Shown here in pieces: positions 1 through 8,924 of a stretch of DNA of 64,000 bases (position 1 is its first letter; every line of letters starts with the position of its first letter). The stretch comes from JAIOQJ01 sp963718635. Lineage in GTDB: Bacteria; Planctomycetota; Planctomycetia; Gemmatales; Gemmataceae. Both the position numbers and the translations under genes were made by a program. The notes beneath the pieces were generated by a model. The model worked only from the letters and a program-made list of their open reading frames with translations. It did not search any database and was not told the origin of the DNA. Where the stretch lies: positions 5,952,001 to 6,016,000 of the forward strand of contig OY970367.1 of assembly GCA_963718635.1 (NCBI GenBank), in the 5' to 3' direction.

Positions 1-82
1 TCTCCGCCCGCGGATTACGCTGCTCGACGCACCCGCAACGCTAACCGGGCTGCGAGCCGCGGCTTGACCGTAAATCAGAAGA

Positions 83-281
83 CGCTTCCGGAAATATCTC
101 CGGAAGCGTATTTGCGAGAAAATCGTGGGAAAACGGACGGCCGAAATTCGGTATGTGGAATTCGGATTGCGGAATAAAGCGAAGAGATCAAACGCTCGTC
201 GCTCAATCGTTCGTCTGTCTGACGTTCAACGTTCGGGAAATATTTCCCGAAGGTTGAACCCGAGAAAATTGTGGGAAAACG
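83..281 (+). repeat. Palindromic ~145-bp tandem repeat, array 1 (units A and B)
   Basis: Two units lie 146 bp apart, measured centre to centre. Each has a hairpin around the core GGAAATATYTCC, then a short spacer and a conserved tail of the form GAGAAAATYGTGGGAAAACG. Unit A is the palindrome 83-108 (10-bp arms, 6-nt loop) with its tail at 115-135. Unit B has a perfect 20-bp palindrome at 232-251 inside an outer arm pair, 224-230 with 253-259, and its tail at 262-281. The arm bases differ between units but pairing is kept, so the structure seems to be what is conserved. Three more units lie at 10.3-12.6 kb in the same orientation. Function is unknown, and the short reading frames crossing the units look like artefacts. 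Confidence 0.8.
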
Positions 282-326
282 AACGACAGGAAAACAAAAC
301 CACAGTCGATGCCTAATAGTAAGATG

Positions 327-370
327 AAAAAAAAGGCATCAGCAGCGCCTTCCTTGGCGCCGCTGATGCC
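327..370 (-). terminator. Rho-independent terminator, minus strand
   Basis: A 15-bp stem with one mismatch (335-349 with 356-370) and a 6-nt loop is followed on the minus strand by eight T (A-run 327-334 on the plus strand). This is the classic intrinsic terminator form for a transcript running leftwards. No protein gene lies to its right for 1.1 kb, so the transcript it ends is unknown; a structured RNA is possible. Confidence 0.75.
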
Positions 371-1499
371 TCGATTGAGGTCGAGATGCATCATGCATCA
401 GACCCCTCGGCGCTCATCCCGACCGGGATCGCTACGGATCGGCCGCTGATCCAGCAATCGATTCGTCCCGCGCCTTCATGGCGCTGTAGCGGAGCTTCCC
501 TGCCCCAAGGATGATTCCCGGCCGCAATGAGTCAAGTGGTTCGTTGCGAGGCGCGCATTCCGGTCGCACGTCCATTTGCAACCGCGCCTGCGCGATCCAT
601 GAACCATTGATTCAGGTGAAAGAAAATAATGATAATGATGACGTTTCAAACTGAGCGAACCGAACAGGCGGTCAAGCGTTTAACGAGGAGGCCCTTTATC
701 ATTGACGGCAGGCGCGCTTGGCCGCGGAGAGAAGATTTCGCAAGCCTTGTGGGCGGGATAGGCAGTCCCGATGGCGTTCTTGCTGAGTTTCATTCTCGAA
801 CCCATGTCCTAAGAAATCGATCATTCGGAAAAAGCAGGCGATAGGTTAAGAGGATACCGTCCAGCTGGAGGATGTCAACCCACAGTCTGCAAAAAATTCG
901 CGCCGCGCTACAAGTTGAAAAACCCGGCTTTTCATCGAGAAAACGAGCTTTTCTTCAGTCTCCGCCTTGCTCATATGTTAGAACGTGAATGCGACATCGC
1001 ACTCGTCCAAATCCGATAACCTGTTGAAGCGCACGAATTTGGAGCTGAAAGCAATGCGGGACAAGTGAACGCCCAAAAATCTTGAAAAAAATTGGTTCTG
1101 AATTGAAGGTGACTGGGTAAAACGAGCTTCAGATTGCAATCAGCCATCGGTGTGGCCAGATGGGTAAAAAAACCTCCGCCAGTGCCGTGTGAAGATGCTT
1201 TTGGGAACCCGCGATTAAGAGGGGTGCCTCGAACCCGGCTTTAGGATCCCGCTTTGTCCACCTCGTGAAGAGGAATTGGCAGGCATGCTAGCCCCGGATC
1301 GCGATTCGGCCCCCAGCAGGTTCTCATAGGTTCGCCAAAAAACACATCCCATCACGTACACCGCAGAGGTTCTAAGAATAATACCCAGGCGTTCTCGTAT
1401 AAACAAGAGGATGATCGCCCCGGATTCGCGAACGCCCGCTGCGAACCGAAAGAGCTACCGGTTAGTGAAACTTTTTTGTTGCATTGAGGGGAAAAGAGA
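371..1499. other. Gene-less stretch; possible structured RNA at about 371-610 (minus)
   Basis: I find no convincing protein gene here. Frames at 629-844 (plus) and 1215-1406 (minus) have no recognisable content or ribosome-binding site. The left part, next to the terminator, holds several short hairpins: GATGCATCATGCATC at 385-399, a CATCCC/GGGATC stem at about 415-430, and GCGCCTTCATGGCGC at 470-484. Together with the terminator they could form a non-coding RNA of roughly 280 nt on the minus strand. It matches no RNA family I can recognise (not tmRNA, SRP or RNase P by eye). From about 650 to 1499 I see nothing definite. Confidence 0.35.
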
Positions 1500-1883
1500 A
1501 TGGCGCGTCTTGCAATCTTTTTCGGGCTGCTTTTAATCGCTGTCGGCTTGGTCGGCTATTTTCAGCCCGATCTCTTTGGCGCCTACGATCAAACAAAGAT
1601 CAGCCCGACTGCACTTATCCCCGCCTTTATCGGCGCGGGGATCGCGCTGTGCGGTCTGCTCACCGTGGCCATGCCGAACTTACGCAAACACGCCATGCAC
1701 GTCGCGGCTCTGCTTGGCGTGTTCGGCTTCCTCGGCGGCTTCATGCCGCTCAGGAGTTCGGAGTTCAATATGAGCAAGGCGTCGGCCGTGTCAGGCGCCT
1801 TGCTCAGCGGCATCTGCCTGGTGTTCATCATTCTCTGCGTTAAATCGTTTATCGACGCTCGCAAAGCTCGGCAGACGCTTTAA
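1500..1883 (+). CDS. Small four-helix membrane protein, unknown function
   Basis: The 127-residue product has four hydrophobic segments, about residues 4-20, 39-58, 65-84 and 95-115, joined by short loops, with a basic C-terminal tail (ARKARQTL). This predicts a compact inner-membrane protein with little outside the bilayer. The ATG follows a purine-rich TTGAGGGGAAAAGAG stretch that can serve as ribosome-binding site. No catalytic motif is visible. It stands alone between the gene-less left end and the next plus-strand gene. Small proteins of this form are common conserved hypotheticals; I cannot assign a role. Confidence 0.7.
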   Translation: MARLAIFFGLLLIAVGLVGYFQPDLFGAYDQTKISPTALIPAFIGAGIALCGLLTVAMPNLRKHAMHVAALLGVFGFLGGFMPLRSSEFNMSKASAVSGALLSGICLVFIILCVKSFIDARKARQTL

Positions 1884-2017
1884 GCGACCGGCGAGCAGAT
1901 GAACTCCGGTAAGAGCAGCTCCATGGTGTTTTATTTCGCCGACAGGCAGCGATGGTTGGAGTCTCCAAGCGGCTTTTTAATCTCTCAACAATTTATTCCC
2001 AAAGTCCGAGCTATTTG

Positions 2018-2542
2018 ATGTTCAGCTTCGACCCGACAAGCTATGGCGCCTTGCTCGCTCCCGTGTTAACCGCGCCGCAGCTGCCCGATCTTGGTCCCGG
2101 CGCGCCGAACGAAGCGGCACGGCAGACTCTAACGCCCTTGACCGCCGAAAGCGTCGTGCCCGGATATCGCGATCGCAACATGGCCCTTGCCTGTCTTTCC
2201 GGCCTGTGGCTGCTGCACGACTTTCTCGATGAGTCTCACACCATTAGCCAGGATCTGAATACCTCGGAGGGCAGCTACTGGCACGCCATCATGCACCGGC
2301 GGGAACCCGACGCCGGAAACAGCAAATATTGGTGGCGTCGGGTCGGCAATCATTCCGTGATCGAACTACTCAAATCCGGAGCGCCTGAGATCGGCTATTC
2401 GTATCGAAATCCCAATGAATTCGTGGATTTTTGTGAACGAGTGCGCGGAAGTGAATCGGCGGACGAAGAGTTAGCGAAGAAGGTGCAACTCCTCGAGTGG
2501 CAACTGCTCTTTGACTGGTGTTGGAAACGATCGCAAACTTGA
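2018..2542 (+). CDS. Conserved hypothetical protein with HTISQ and HRREPD motifs
   Basis: About 174 residues from the ATG at 2018; a longer frame opens at 1952, but its first 22 residues look unlike the rest. The central segment reads LWLLHDFLDESHTISQDL, then GSYWHAIMHRREPD and KYWWRRVG. Clusters of His, Trp and Arg in this order are typical of an unnamed soluble family I recall from planctomycetes and related bacteria, described only as hypothetical. The conserved His and Asp residues suggest metal or ligand binding, but that is inference. A long hairpin just after the stop codon may act as terminator. Confidence 0.65.
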   Translation: MFSFDPTSYGALLAPVLTAPQLPDLGPGAPNEAARQTLTPLTAESVVPGYRDRNMALACLSGLWLLHDFLDESHTISQDLNTSEGSYWHAIMHRREPDAGNSKYWWRRVGNHSVIELLKSGAPEIGYSYRNPNEFVDFCERVRGSESADEELAKKVQLLEWQLLFDWCWKRSQT

Positions 2543-2553
2543 TCCGCTCGAAA

Positions 2554-2609
2554 CGTAGAACAAGCGTCTCGCTTGTACTTTAGCGAACAAGCGAGACGCT
2601 TGTTCTACG
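2554..2609. repeat. Long perfect inverted repeat (23-bp arms)
   Basis: Arms 2554-2576 and 2587-2609 are exact reverse complements with a 10-nt loop. It lies between the stop at 2542 and the GTG at 2625. There is no T-run, so it is a hairpin element that may attenuate or end transcription rather than a classic intrinsic terminator. Confidence 0.8.
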
Positions 2610-2624
2610 AACCTGTTAAAGTCC

Positions 2625-2855
2625 GTGACCAACCACCCCAACAAGCACATCCAGGCGGCGGTGGAATATGCATTGCATCATGGCTGGACGCTACGGAAAG
2701 CTGGGGCGCGAGCACACATTTGGGGGCGGTTGGATTGCTCGCGCGGTGATCGCGACGGATGTGCCAGGGCCGTGTATTCAACCCCCAGAAGTTCCGAAGA
2801 CCATGCCAAGGATTTACGCCGTGCGGTTGACCGTTGCCAGCATTCGCCGCCATAG
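2625..2855 (+). CDS. Small basic protein, possible HicA-like toxin
   Basis: The 76-residue product starts at GTG. It contains VEYALHHGWTLRKAGARAHIWG followed by Cys, Arg and Asp residues and a C-terminal AKDLRRAVDRC segment. The GW....KAG......WG layout recalls the HicA fold (small mRNA-interferase toxins with a GW...G and a His), but the usual GSHH motif is not present. I recall this family as a hypothetical protein encoded just before partners like the next gene. The next gene starts 26 bp downstream, so both are probably co-transcribed. Toxin function is inference. Confidence 0.5.
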   Translation: MTNHPNKHIQAAVEYALHHGWTLRKAGARAHIWGRLDCSRGDRDGCARAVYSTPRSSEDHAKDLRRAVDRCQHSPP

Positions 2856-2881
2856 ATTCTTCACCGGAAAGGAGCACTGCC

Positions 2882-3136
2882 ATGACTAAGTATGAATTCG
2901 CGTTGATCGTCAAGAGTGTTCGGGAGTTGACCGAGGAGATCGCGGACAAGCTTTACGAAGCCGGTTGCGACGATGGCACGCCCGGAATCTGCAACGGCGT
3001 CTTCTCGATCGATTTCCATCGGCAAGCCGATTCCCTGGAAACAGCCCTTCGGTCGGCAATCGCGCAGGTCAAGTCGGCGGGCTACGAAGTGGAGCGCGTG
3101 GAAATCAGCGCAGACACCATGCCTCTATCCGCCTAG
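2882..3136 (+). CDS. Small conserved protein, putative partner/antitoxin of upstream gene
   Basis: 84 residues from the ATG at 2882, chosen because AAAGGAG sits 7 nt upstream; a longer in-frame start at 2834 would overlap the preceding gene. The sequence has an alternating MTKYEFALIVKSVRELTEEIADKLYEAGCDDG pattern, then a beta-rich middle (GVFSIDFHRQADS) and a C-terminal helix-strand (VKSAGYEVERVEIS). This CDD(G/A) family of about 80 residues occurs beside small toxin-like genes, sometimes fused to a helix-turn-helix. No DNA-binding domain is visible here, so the antitoxin role is only suggested by pairing. Confidence 0.6.
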   Translation: MTKYEFALIVKSVRELTEEIADKLYEAGCDDGTPGICNGVFSIDFHRQADSLETALRSAIAQVKSAGYEVERVEISADTMPLSA

Positions 3137-3225
3137 CCGACCAAAGCTTCGCATCGAGCCGACGGACATGCGCTCTTTCGTTGCCGTCGGCGAGCATGCA
3201 CGGGCCATCAGCGGCGGCTGCCCGG

Positions 3226-6200
3226 CTACTTTTTGTCCACTTCCTTCCAGAACTCGGTGGCCGGCTTGCCGTTGATCGTCTCCAACGTCTTGATCGAGCG
3301 TAGGATCTCGCCATCGCGCTCGGGCTTGAATTGGAAAAGAAGAGTTTTGAGAGGCATTTTTTTGAGCGGCGACAGATCCGAGATTCCAGTCGTTTCACAT
3401 CCGAGCCATTCCAGTTTCATATCTGTCAACGGCGATAGGTCCGACACTCTTGTGTTGCCGCAGTTTAGCGACGTGATCTGCATGTTCTTGAGCGGCGACA
3501 GGTCGGACACCTGCGTGCAATGGCAGTCGAAGCGTATCAATTTCAAGTGTCTCAGTGGCGAAAGATCGGCCAACTTCCCATTTCTCGTCGTGTAGTCGCC
3601 GCTTCCACCGACATTGAGCCATTGCAACCCGGTCAACGCCCGCACCGGCGAAATGTCAGTCACGTTGTCGGTGAAGAACTTCAACTCCGTCACCGCGCCG
3701 CCTTCGATCTTTTCCTTCACCACTCCGTCGAAGCCTGGATTGCGTTTTTGCAACTCCTCGGCCACTGCTTTCACCTGTTGCTCAGCGGGCAGCGCGGCGA
3801 CCGTCTTTAACCAAATGAGATCGAGCGGCGGAAAGGCAGAGGCATTCACGCCTTTCAGCACCTCGGCCGCCGGCTTGTCGTTGATCGTTTCCAACGTCTT
3901 GATCGAGCGCAGAATCTCCGCGTCGCGCTCAGGCTCGAAGTCGCAGTTGATTACTTTGAGGGGCATCGCCGTCAGTGGCGACAGATCGGTGATACGTGCA
4001 TGGTGGCAGGTCAGCCACCTCAACTTCATGTCTTTCACCGGAGACAGGTTGGATACTCTGGTCCATTCGCAATGCAATTCCGTCAGTTTCATTTCAGTTA
4101 GCGGCGACAAATCGGCTACCTGAGTATCAAAAAACGTAATGCGCGTTAGCTTCATGCCCTTCAGTGGCGCGAGATCGGCGATTGGATTGTCGCTGCACCA
4201 CAAAAAATCGAGTTTCATCTCTTTTAACGGCGACAGGTCGACCAGCTGTCCCTTGCGAGGCCAGCTGCCGGTGCATTCGAGTTCTCGTAACTCGGTTAAC
4301 GCGCGCACCGGCGAAATATCGGTCACTTTATCCGTCGTGAAGCTTAGTTTCCGCACAACCCCGCTTTCGATGTTGTGCGTCTCCTTGCCATCGAAGCCGG
4401 GGTTCAGTTCCTGCAACTTCTTGGCGACTTCCTTCACCTGCTGCTCGGCGGGCAGCGTGGCCACCATCTTCAGCCATTCCGGATCGAGCGCGGGGAGCGT
4501 GCCGGGCACGGGTTGGACGGCCCAGAGGATTGCAGTCTTGTCCAAAGATCCGGTCAGGGCGAGCTTGCCGTCGTGACTCAGAGCCACTCCCGCGAGCTCT
4601 TCGGTATGTCCGCGAAAGGTTTGGAGTTTCGTGCCACTCGCCGTCTCCCATAGTATTGCGGTCTTATCATTAGAGCCGGTGAGGGCGAGTTTGGCGTCGC
4701 CGCTCAGGGCCACATCCGTGATGCCGCGGGTATGGCCTCGGAGAGTCTGGAGTTTTTGGCGTTTGGCAGCCTCCCACACAATCGCCGTCGTGTCTCTTGA
4801 ACCGGTGAGAACGAGCTTGGAGTCGCCGCTGAGCGCCACGCTCCTGACCTCGTCGGTATGCCCCAGGTATGTCTGGAGTTTCTTGCCGCTAGTCGCCTCC
4901 CACAAGATCGCGGTATTGTCGTGCGAGCCGGTCAGGACGAACTTGCCGTCAGTACTCAGGGCCACGCTGCCGACCATGGCCGTATGTCCCTCAAAAGACT
5001 GGATCTTCTTGCCGCTGGCCGCCTCCCACAGAATCGCGGTGTTGTCCTTCGACCCGGTCAATACGTATTTGGTGTCGAAGCTCAAAGCCACGCTCGTAAC
5101 CCCGCCCGTGTGCCCCTCGAAGGTCTGGAGTTTCTTGCCACTGGCCACGTCCCATAGGGTCGCCGTCTTGTCGTTGGAGCCGGTCAAAATTGATCTGCCA
5201 TAGTAGCTCAGTGCCACGCAATGGAGCCACTTAGGACGATCCTGGAAGGCATTGATGATTTTTCCGCTGGCCGCCTCCCACACGATCGCTTTACCGTCCC
5301 AAGACGCGGTTGCAGCGTACTTACAGTCGCCGCTGAAGGCTACGCGCCCGACCGCATCGGTGTGCTCTTGGAATTTCAGGACAATCGAGTTTGCCGGCGC
5401 CGGCAACGCGGCCTCCATTTCCTTCAAAACTTCCGTCGCTGGTCGATTGTTGATTGTCAACAACGTCTTGATCGAGCGCAGAACCTCGACGTCGTTCGCA
5501 GATTTCACGTCGATATGAAGATCGCTGATAGGCATTCCGCGCAGCATCGAAAGATCGACCACTTTCGTCTTGTCGCACCAAAGTTGTGTAAGCGGCATGT
5601 CTTTGATCGGCGTCAGGTCGGAGAGTTCGAGCTTGCCGCATTGCAATCGCGTCAGCCTCATATCTTTCAACGGCGTCAGGTCGGTCGCTTTTGTGCCCGA
5701 ACAAAGCAAAGTCGTCAGCTTCAAATTTTTGAGCGGCGACAAGTCGGCAACGTTCGTATAGCGGCAGTCTAAATTCGTTAGCGGCATCTCTTGCAACGAC
5801 TTCAAATCGGAGACGTTCGTGGAACAGCAATTCAAGTTCGTCAGCTTCAGGTTCTTCAAAGGCGACAGATCCGCCAGCCGCCCCCGCCGGCCTTCAGTGC
5901 CAAAGCATCGCAGCGCTCTCAGTTCCGGCAAAGCCTGCACCGGCGAAACATCGGTTACGTTGTCGGATACAAACTCCAATTGAGTCACTACGCCGGCTTC
6001 GATCTTTTCTTTGACCTTGCCATCGAAGTCCGGGTTCAATTCCTGCAACTTCTTGGCGACTTCGTTAACCTGCTTCTCAGCAGGCAAGCCAGCCACCATT
6101 TTCAACCACGAGTCAAACGAGGACTGCTTGGCATCGAGTTCTTTCCAGAACTCGGCTACCGGCCTGTTGTTGATCTTCTCCAGGGTCGTGAACGAACGCA

Positions 6201-6648
6201 GAATGTCGGTGTCACGGTAAGGGTTGAAATCGAACCAAATTTGTGTGAGCGGCATCCCCTTCAGCGGTGAGAGGTCGGAAACCTTCGAGCCGACACAATG
6301 CAGAATATCCAACTTCATGTTTTGCAGCGGCGATAAGTCGGCCACCGGCGTTGAGGCGCATTCCACGCCATTCATCATCATGTCGTTCAGAGGCGACAGG
6401 TCGGCCACTTTCGAATGACGGCAATCCAGCCATCGCAGTTTCGCGTCCTTCAGCGGCGTTAGGTCGGCTATCGGAGTGCCACCGCAACTCAGGTTCGTCA
6501 GCGACGTCATGTTCTTCAGGGGTGACAGGTCGGACACCTCGGTGTTTTCCACGAACAAATGGACCAACTTCATCCCCTGTAGCGGCGAGAGATCGGCCAA
6601 CCTCCCTTTGCTCTGGCCCCACGTGCCACTGCCGTTCATTTTGAGCAA
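3226..6648 (-). CDS. C-terminal part of Ser/Thr kinase: LRR modules and seven-blade WD40 propeller
   Basis: 1140 residues continuing the kinase at 6636-8375 in a different frame; the apparent TTG start at 6648 is an artefact. Content runs: DLSPLK-type leucine-rich repeats; an (A)WLKMVAxLPAEQQVxEVAKKLQ-NPxFDG linker; more repeats; exactly seven WD40 repeats (GHT...VALS.D.K..LTGS.D.TAILWE), on the plus strand about 4510-5390; and two further linker-plus-LRR blocks ending in LETINGKPATEFWKEVDKK. The linker with TDISPVRAL occurs three times here and once at the end of the kinase piece, so the gene grew by block duplication. Repeat surfaces of this kind usually bind proteins. Aligning the DISPVRA repeats shows that one missing base near 6655-6662 would join the two frames into a protein of about 1,720 residues. 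Confidence 0.85.
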   Translation of the reverse strand: MLKMNGSGTWGQSKGRLADLSPLQGMKLVHLFVENTEVSDLSPLKNMTSLTNLSCGGTPIADLTPLKDAKLRWLDCRHSKVADLSPLNDMMMNGVECASTPVADLSPLQNMKLDILHCVGSKVSDLSPLKGMPLTQIWFDFNPYRDTDILRSFTTLEKINNRPVAEFWKELDAKQSSFDSWLKMVAGLPAEKQVNEVAKKLQELNPDFDGKVKEKIEAGVVTQLEFVSDNVTDVSPVQALPELRALRCFGTEGRRGRLADLSPLKNLKLTNLNCCSTNVSDLKSLQEMPLTNLDCRYTNVADLSPLKNLKLTTLLCSGTKATDLTPLKDMRLTRLQCGKLELSDLTPIKDMPLTQLWCDKTKVVDLSMLRGMPISDLHIDVKSANDVEVLRSIKTLLTINNRPATEVLKEMEAALPAPANSIVLKFQEHTDAVGRVAFSGDCKYAATASWDGKAIVWEAASGKIINAFQDRPKWLHCVALSYYGRSILTGSNDKTATLWDVASGKKLQTFEGHTGGVTSVALSFDTKYVLTGSKDNTAILWEAASGKKIQSFEGHTAMVGSVALSTDGKFVLTGSHDNTAILWEATSGKKLQTYLGHTDEVRSVALSGDSKLVLTGSRDTTAIVWEAAKRQKLQTLRGHTRGITDVALSGDAKLALTGSNDKTAILWETASGTKLQTFRGHTEELAGVALSHDGKLALTGSLDKTAILWAVQPVPGTLPALDPEWLKMVATLPAEQQVKEVAKKLQELNPGFDGKETHNIESGVVRKLSFTTDKVTDISPVRALTELRELECTGSWPRKGQLVDLSPLKEMKLDFLWCSDNPIADLAPLKGMKLTRITFFDTQVADLSPLTEMKLTELHCEWTRVSNLSPVKDMKLRWLTCHHARITDLSPLTAMPLKVINCDFEPERDAEILRSIKTLETINDKPAAEVLKGVNASAFPPLDLIWLKTVAALPAEQQVKAVAEELQKRNPGFDGVVKEKIEGGAVTELKFFTDNVTDISPVRALTGLQWLNVGGSGDYTTRNGKLADLSPLRHLKLIRFDCHCTQVSDLSPLKNMQITSLNCGNTRVSDLSPLTDMKLEWLGCETTGISDLSPLKKMPLKTLLFQFKPERDGEILRSIKTLETINGKPATEFWKEVDKK

Positions 6649-8375
6649 ACGTAAATGCGCGACGCTCGCACCGGCGAAATGTCAGTCACGAAGTCCGTCA
6701 GAAATTCCAACTCCGTCACGAAGTCGCCTTCGATTTTGTGCGTCTCTTTGCCGTCGAAGCCTTTGTTGCGCCGTGCCAGTTCAGCCAGCACTTCCCTAGC
6801 CTGAGCATCCGGCTTCATGGCGGCGACTTTTTTCAGCCACGTCTCGTCGAGCGGAGCGAATGGTTTCACGACCCCTTTCGGCTCGTCGGGAACGACCTTG
6901 TATGCGCCTCCCTCGGGAACGACAATGCGGGCCGTTTCTTCACCATTTTTGTCGCGGACAATGATGATGACAGCCAGAAAGATCGCGGCCGTCAGCCCAG
7001 CGAGACCCATGACGAGCGGCCAAGGCGAGCCGCGTTTTTTGGATGGTTTCTTGGCCGACTTGGCGGAGAGCGGTTCTTTTGCAGCTTTTGAAGGGGTGGC
7101 GATAGTAATCGGCGCGGTGGTGTCCGACGCGTCAATCGCTTCCCAGGGATCAACGGCAGGCACGGCGCCGGGCAGCGCTTCAATGATCGGCATGGTCATG
7201 TCGATTTCGATCTTGCGCAACAATTCGGAGACTTTTCGACCCGATTGTGGCCGCCGTCCGGGTTCCTTCTCCAGCAGTTGCATGATGATTTGCGAAAGGC
7301 CTTCGGGCACTGCTGGGTTGATGCGCTCGGGCGGCATCGGCACATCGAGGGCCAAACTGGTGAGAATGGCAATCGTGTTATCGCCAGTGAAAGGTCGCTT
7401 GCCTGTTGCCAGTTGATAGAGGACCACGCCGAGACTGAAGAGGTCAGCTCGCGAATCGATGCCGCCGCCCCCGCGGGCCTGTTCGGGCGCCATGTATGCG
7501 GGAGTGCCGACGACTGCGCCGCTTTTGGTGAGATTGACATTCTCCTTCTCTGTCCGAGCCAGGCCGAAATCGAGAATCTTGACGCGGGAGGGCATGCCGC
7601 CTTCGCGCTGTTCGAGCCACATGTTGCCCGGCTTGATGTCGCGATGGATTAGCCCGCGCGCGTGGGCGGCAGCCAGGCCGTCGGCCGCCTCGCGGCCGAT
7701 GCGCAGCACTTCAGGAAGCGGCAATGGACCGCGTGCGTTCTTGATGCGCTCGTCCAAGGGCATGCCTTTCAGCAAGGGCATGGCCAGGAAAGGAACTTTG
7801 TTTTCAACGCCGACTTGGAAGATGGGAATGATGTTGTCGTGTTCGATGGCCGCCGCCGAACGCGCTTCGCGGAGGAATCGCTCTTTGGCATCCGGATTGG
7901 CTGCAATTTCCGGCTTCATCACCTTCAGCGCCACCCGGCGCCGCAACAGCGTATCCTCGGCCAGAAAGACCGAGCCCATTCCGCCTTGCCCGAGCAGTTT
8001 GAGAACACGATATGAGCCAAGCCGGCCCAACTCATCGGGTTGCTGGGACGGGGAGAGATATTGCGAATGGTTGTACTGTTCAGGGGTGGAAGGTTCGTAA
8101 CCTCCCGTTTGCGATTCATCGAGAGCGCTTGATCGTGTTTGCTGTGCTTTCAATCGTTCGATTAGATGCTGTACCCGAGGCAGCACCTCGACTTTTTGCG
8201 AACAAGCGCGCTGTATCGCTTTGAGCAACACATCCTTTTTCATGCCCGCAACCGGCAGCTGGGTCGAATCGCCCTGGCGTTCGATTTCGACGCAGAGCGC
8301 ATCGGTTTGCTCCGCCGAAAGTTTGCCGAGCAACATTTGTTCGAGCAATGCGGGCGGAAAGTGGGGAGCGTTCAT
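6636..8375 (-). CDS. Membrane-anchored Ser/Thr protein kinase, N-terminal part
   Basis: 579 residues from the ATG at 8375 (GGAG 9 nt upstream). The N-terminal ALLEQMLLGKLSAEQ segment is typical of planctomycete kinases. The kinase domain shows the Gly loop GQGGMGSVF (about residue 128), VALKVMK lysine, HRDIKPGN catalytic loop (about 245), DFGLA and APEQ, so all key residues are present. A Lys-rich stretch and one membrane span (about 450-472) follow, so the catalytic domain should be cytoplasmic and the repeats outside. The frame ends abnormally in SRIYVCSK right after TDISPVRA, where the other three repeats continue into leucine-rich repeats. The downstream 1140-residue frame supplies that continuation, so this is one gene split by a single-base indel. 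Confidence 0.9.
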   Translation of the reverse strand: MNAPHFPPALLEQMLLGKLSAEQTDALCVEIERQGDSTQLPVAGMKKDVLLKAIQRACSQKVEVLPRVQHLIERLKAQQTRSSALDESQTGGYEPSTPEQYNHSQYLSPSQQPDELGRLGSYRVLKLLGQGGMGSVFLAEDTLLRRRVALKVMKPEIAANPDAKERFLREARSAAAIEHDNIIPIFQVGVENKVPFLAMPLLKGMPLDERIKNARGPLPLPEVLRIGREAADGLAAAHARGLIHRDIKPGNMWLEQREGGMPSRVKILDFGLARTEKENVNLTKSGAVVGTPAYMAPEQARGGGGIDSRADLFSLGVVLYQLATGKRPFTGDNTIAILTSLALDVPMPPERINPAVPEGLSQIIMQLLEKEPGRRPQSGRKVSELLRKIEIDMTMPIIEALPGAVPAVDPWEAIDASDTTAPITIATPSKAAKEPLSAKSAKKPSKKRGSPWPLVMGLAGLTAAIFLAVIIIVRDKNGEETARIVVPEGGAYKVVPDEPKGVVKPFAPLDETWLKKVAAMKPDAQAREVLAELARRNKGFDGKETHKIEGDFVTELEFLTDFVTDISPVRASRIYVCSK

Positions 8376-8477
8376 CGGCGTTCTCCAAGCACGAAGCGGT
8401 TCAACCAAGAGAGTACGCTACGCGGAACGTGATCTGTCGGGAAAAAGTGAAAAAGTTGAAAATTAATGCTGTAGGTG

Positions 8478-8924
8478 TCAGCTGACCAGCTTGCTGGATG
8501 GGTCAATCCAATCGCGATTGATCCAAATTTCATGAAGATGATCGAAGTCTTTGTCAGTAGTGAGTAGGGTCGTATTCGTCACATGGGCAGTGGCGGCTAG
8601 CCAGACGTCATTCTGGCCCATCGGCCGGCCGTCCCTTTCACAAGCAGCATCAATCGCCCCATAAGCCTGAAGTAACTCCGCGTCATTTATGTCTAGAGGT
8701 GTAAATTGTGAAAGAAGGCTGTTCATTGCTGAAACGCGGCTTGAACCCCAGTTGAACTTGTGCGCTGGCGCTATCATTTCACCGACGGTTATCGCCGAAA
8801 TAAAGACTGGAATGGCGGCGTCGTGCAGAGCGTATGTCACATCGAGATATTTGCCCAAATCTCGACCGCGGATCAGCGCGACAAGAATATTCGTATCGAG
8901 AAGATAACCATCAGGCGGGGCCAT
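8478..8924 (-). CDS. PIN-domain ribonuclease toxin (VapC type)
   Basis: 148 residues with the PIN acidic set: D10 (LLDTNILVAL), E49 (VGEMI), D106 (QNDVWLAA) and D124 (TTDKDFDH). VapC-type PIN proteins are Mg-dependent RNases held in check by a cognate antitoxin. Its ATG shares one base with the TAA stop of the gene before it, so the two are translationally coupled, which supports a toxin-antitoxin pair. It sits between the ECF sigma gene and the large kinase gene, all on the minus strand. Family assignment is firm; target RNA unknown. Confidence 0.9.
   Translation of the reverse strand: MAPPDGYLLDTNILVALIRGRDLGKYLDVTYALHDAAIPVFISAITVGEMIAPAHKFNWGSSRVSAMNSLLSQFTPLDINDAELLQAYGAIDAACERDGRPMGQNDVWLAATAHVTNTTLLTTDKDFDHLHEIWINRDWIDPSSKLVS

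Noticed and set aside
125..394. Short frames on both strands that share GNISR-like text with frames at 10.3-12.6 kb
   Set aside because: The shared residues come from the palindromic repeat read through in different frames, not from a protein family.
629..844. A possible 71-residue protein
   Set aside because: There is no ribosome-binding site, no family-like pattern, and nothing conserved nearby.
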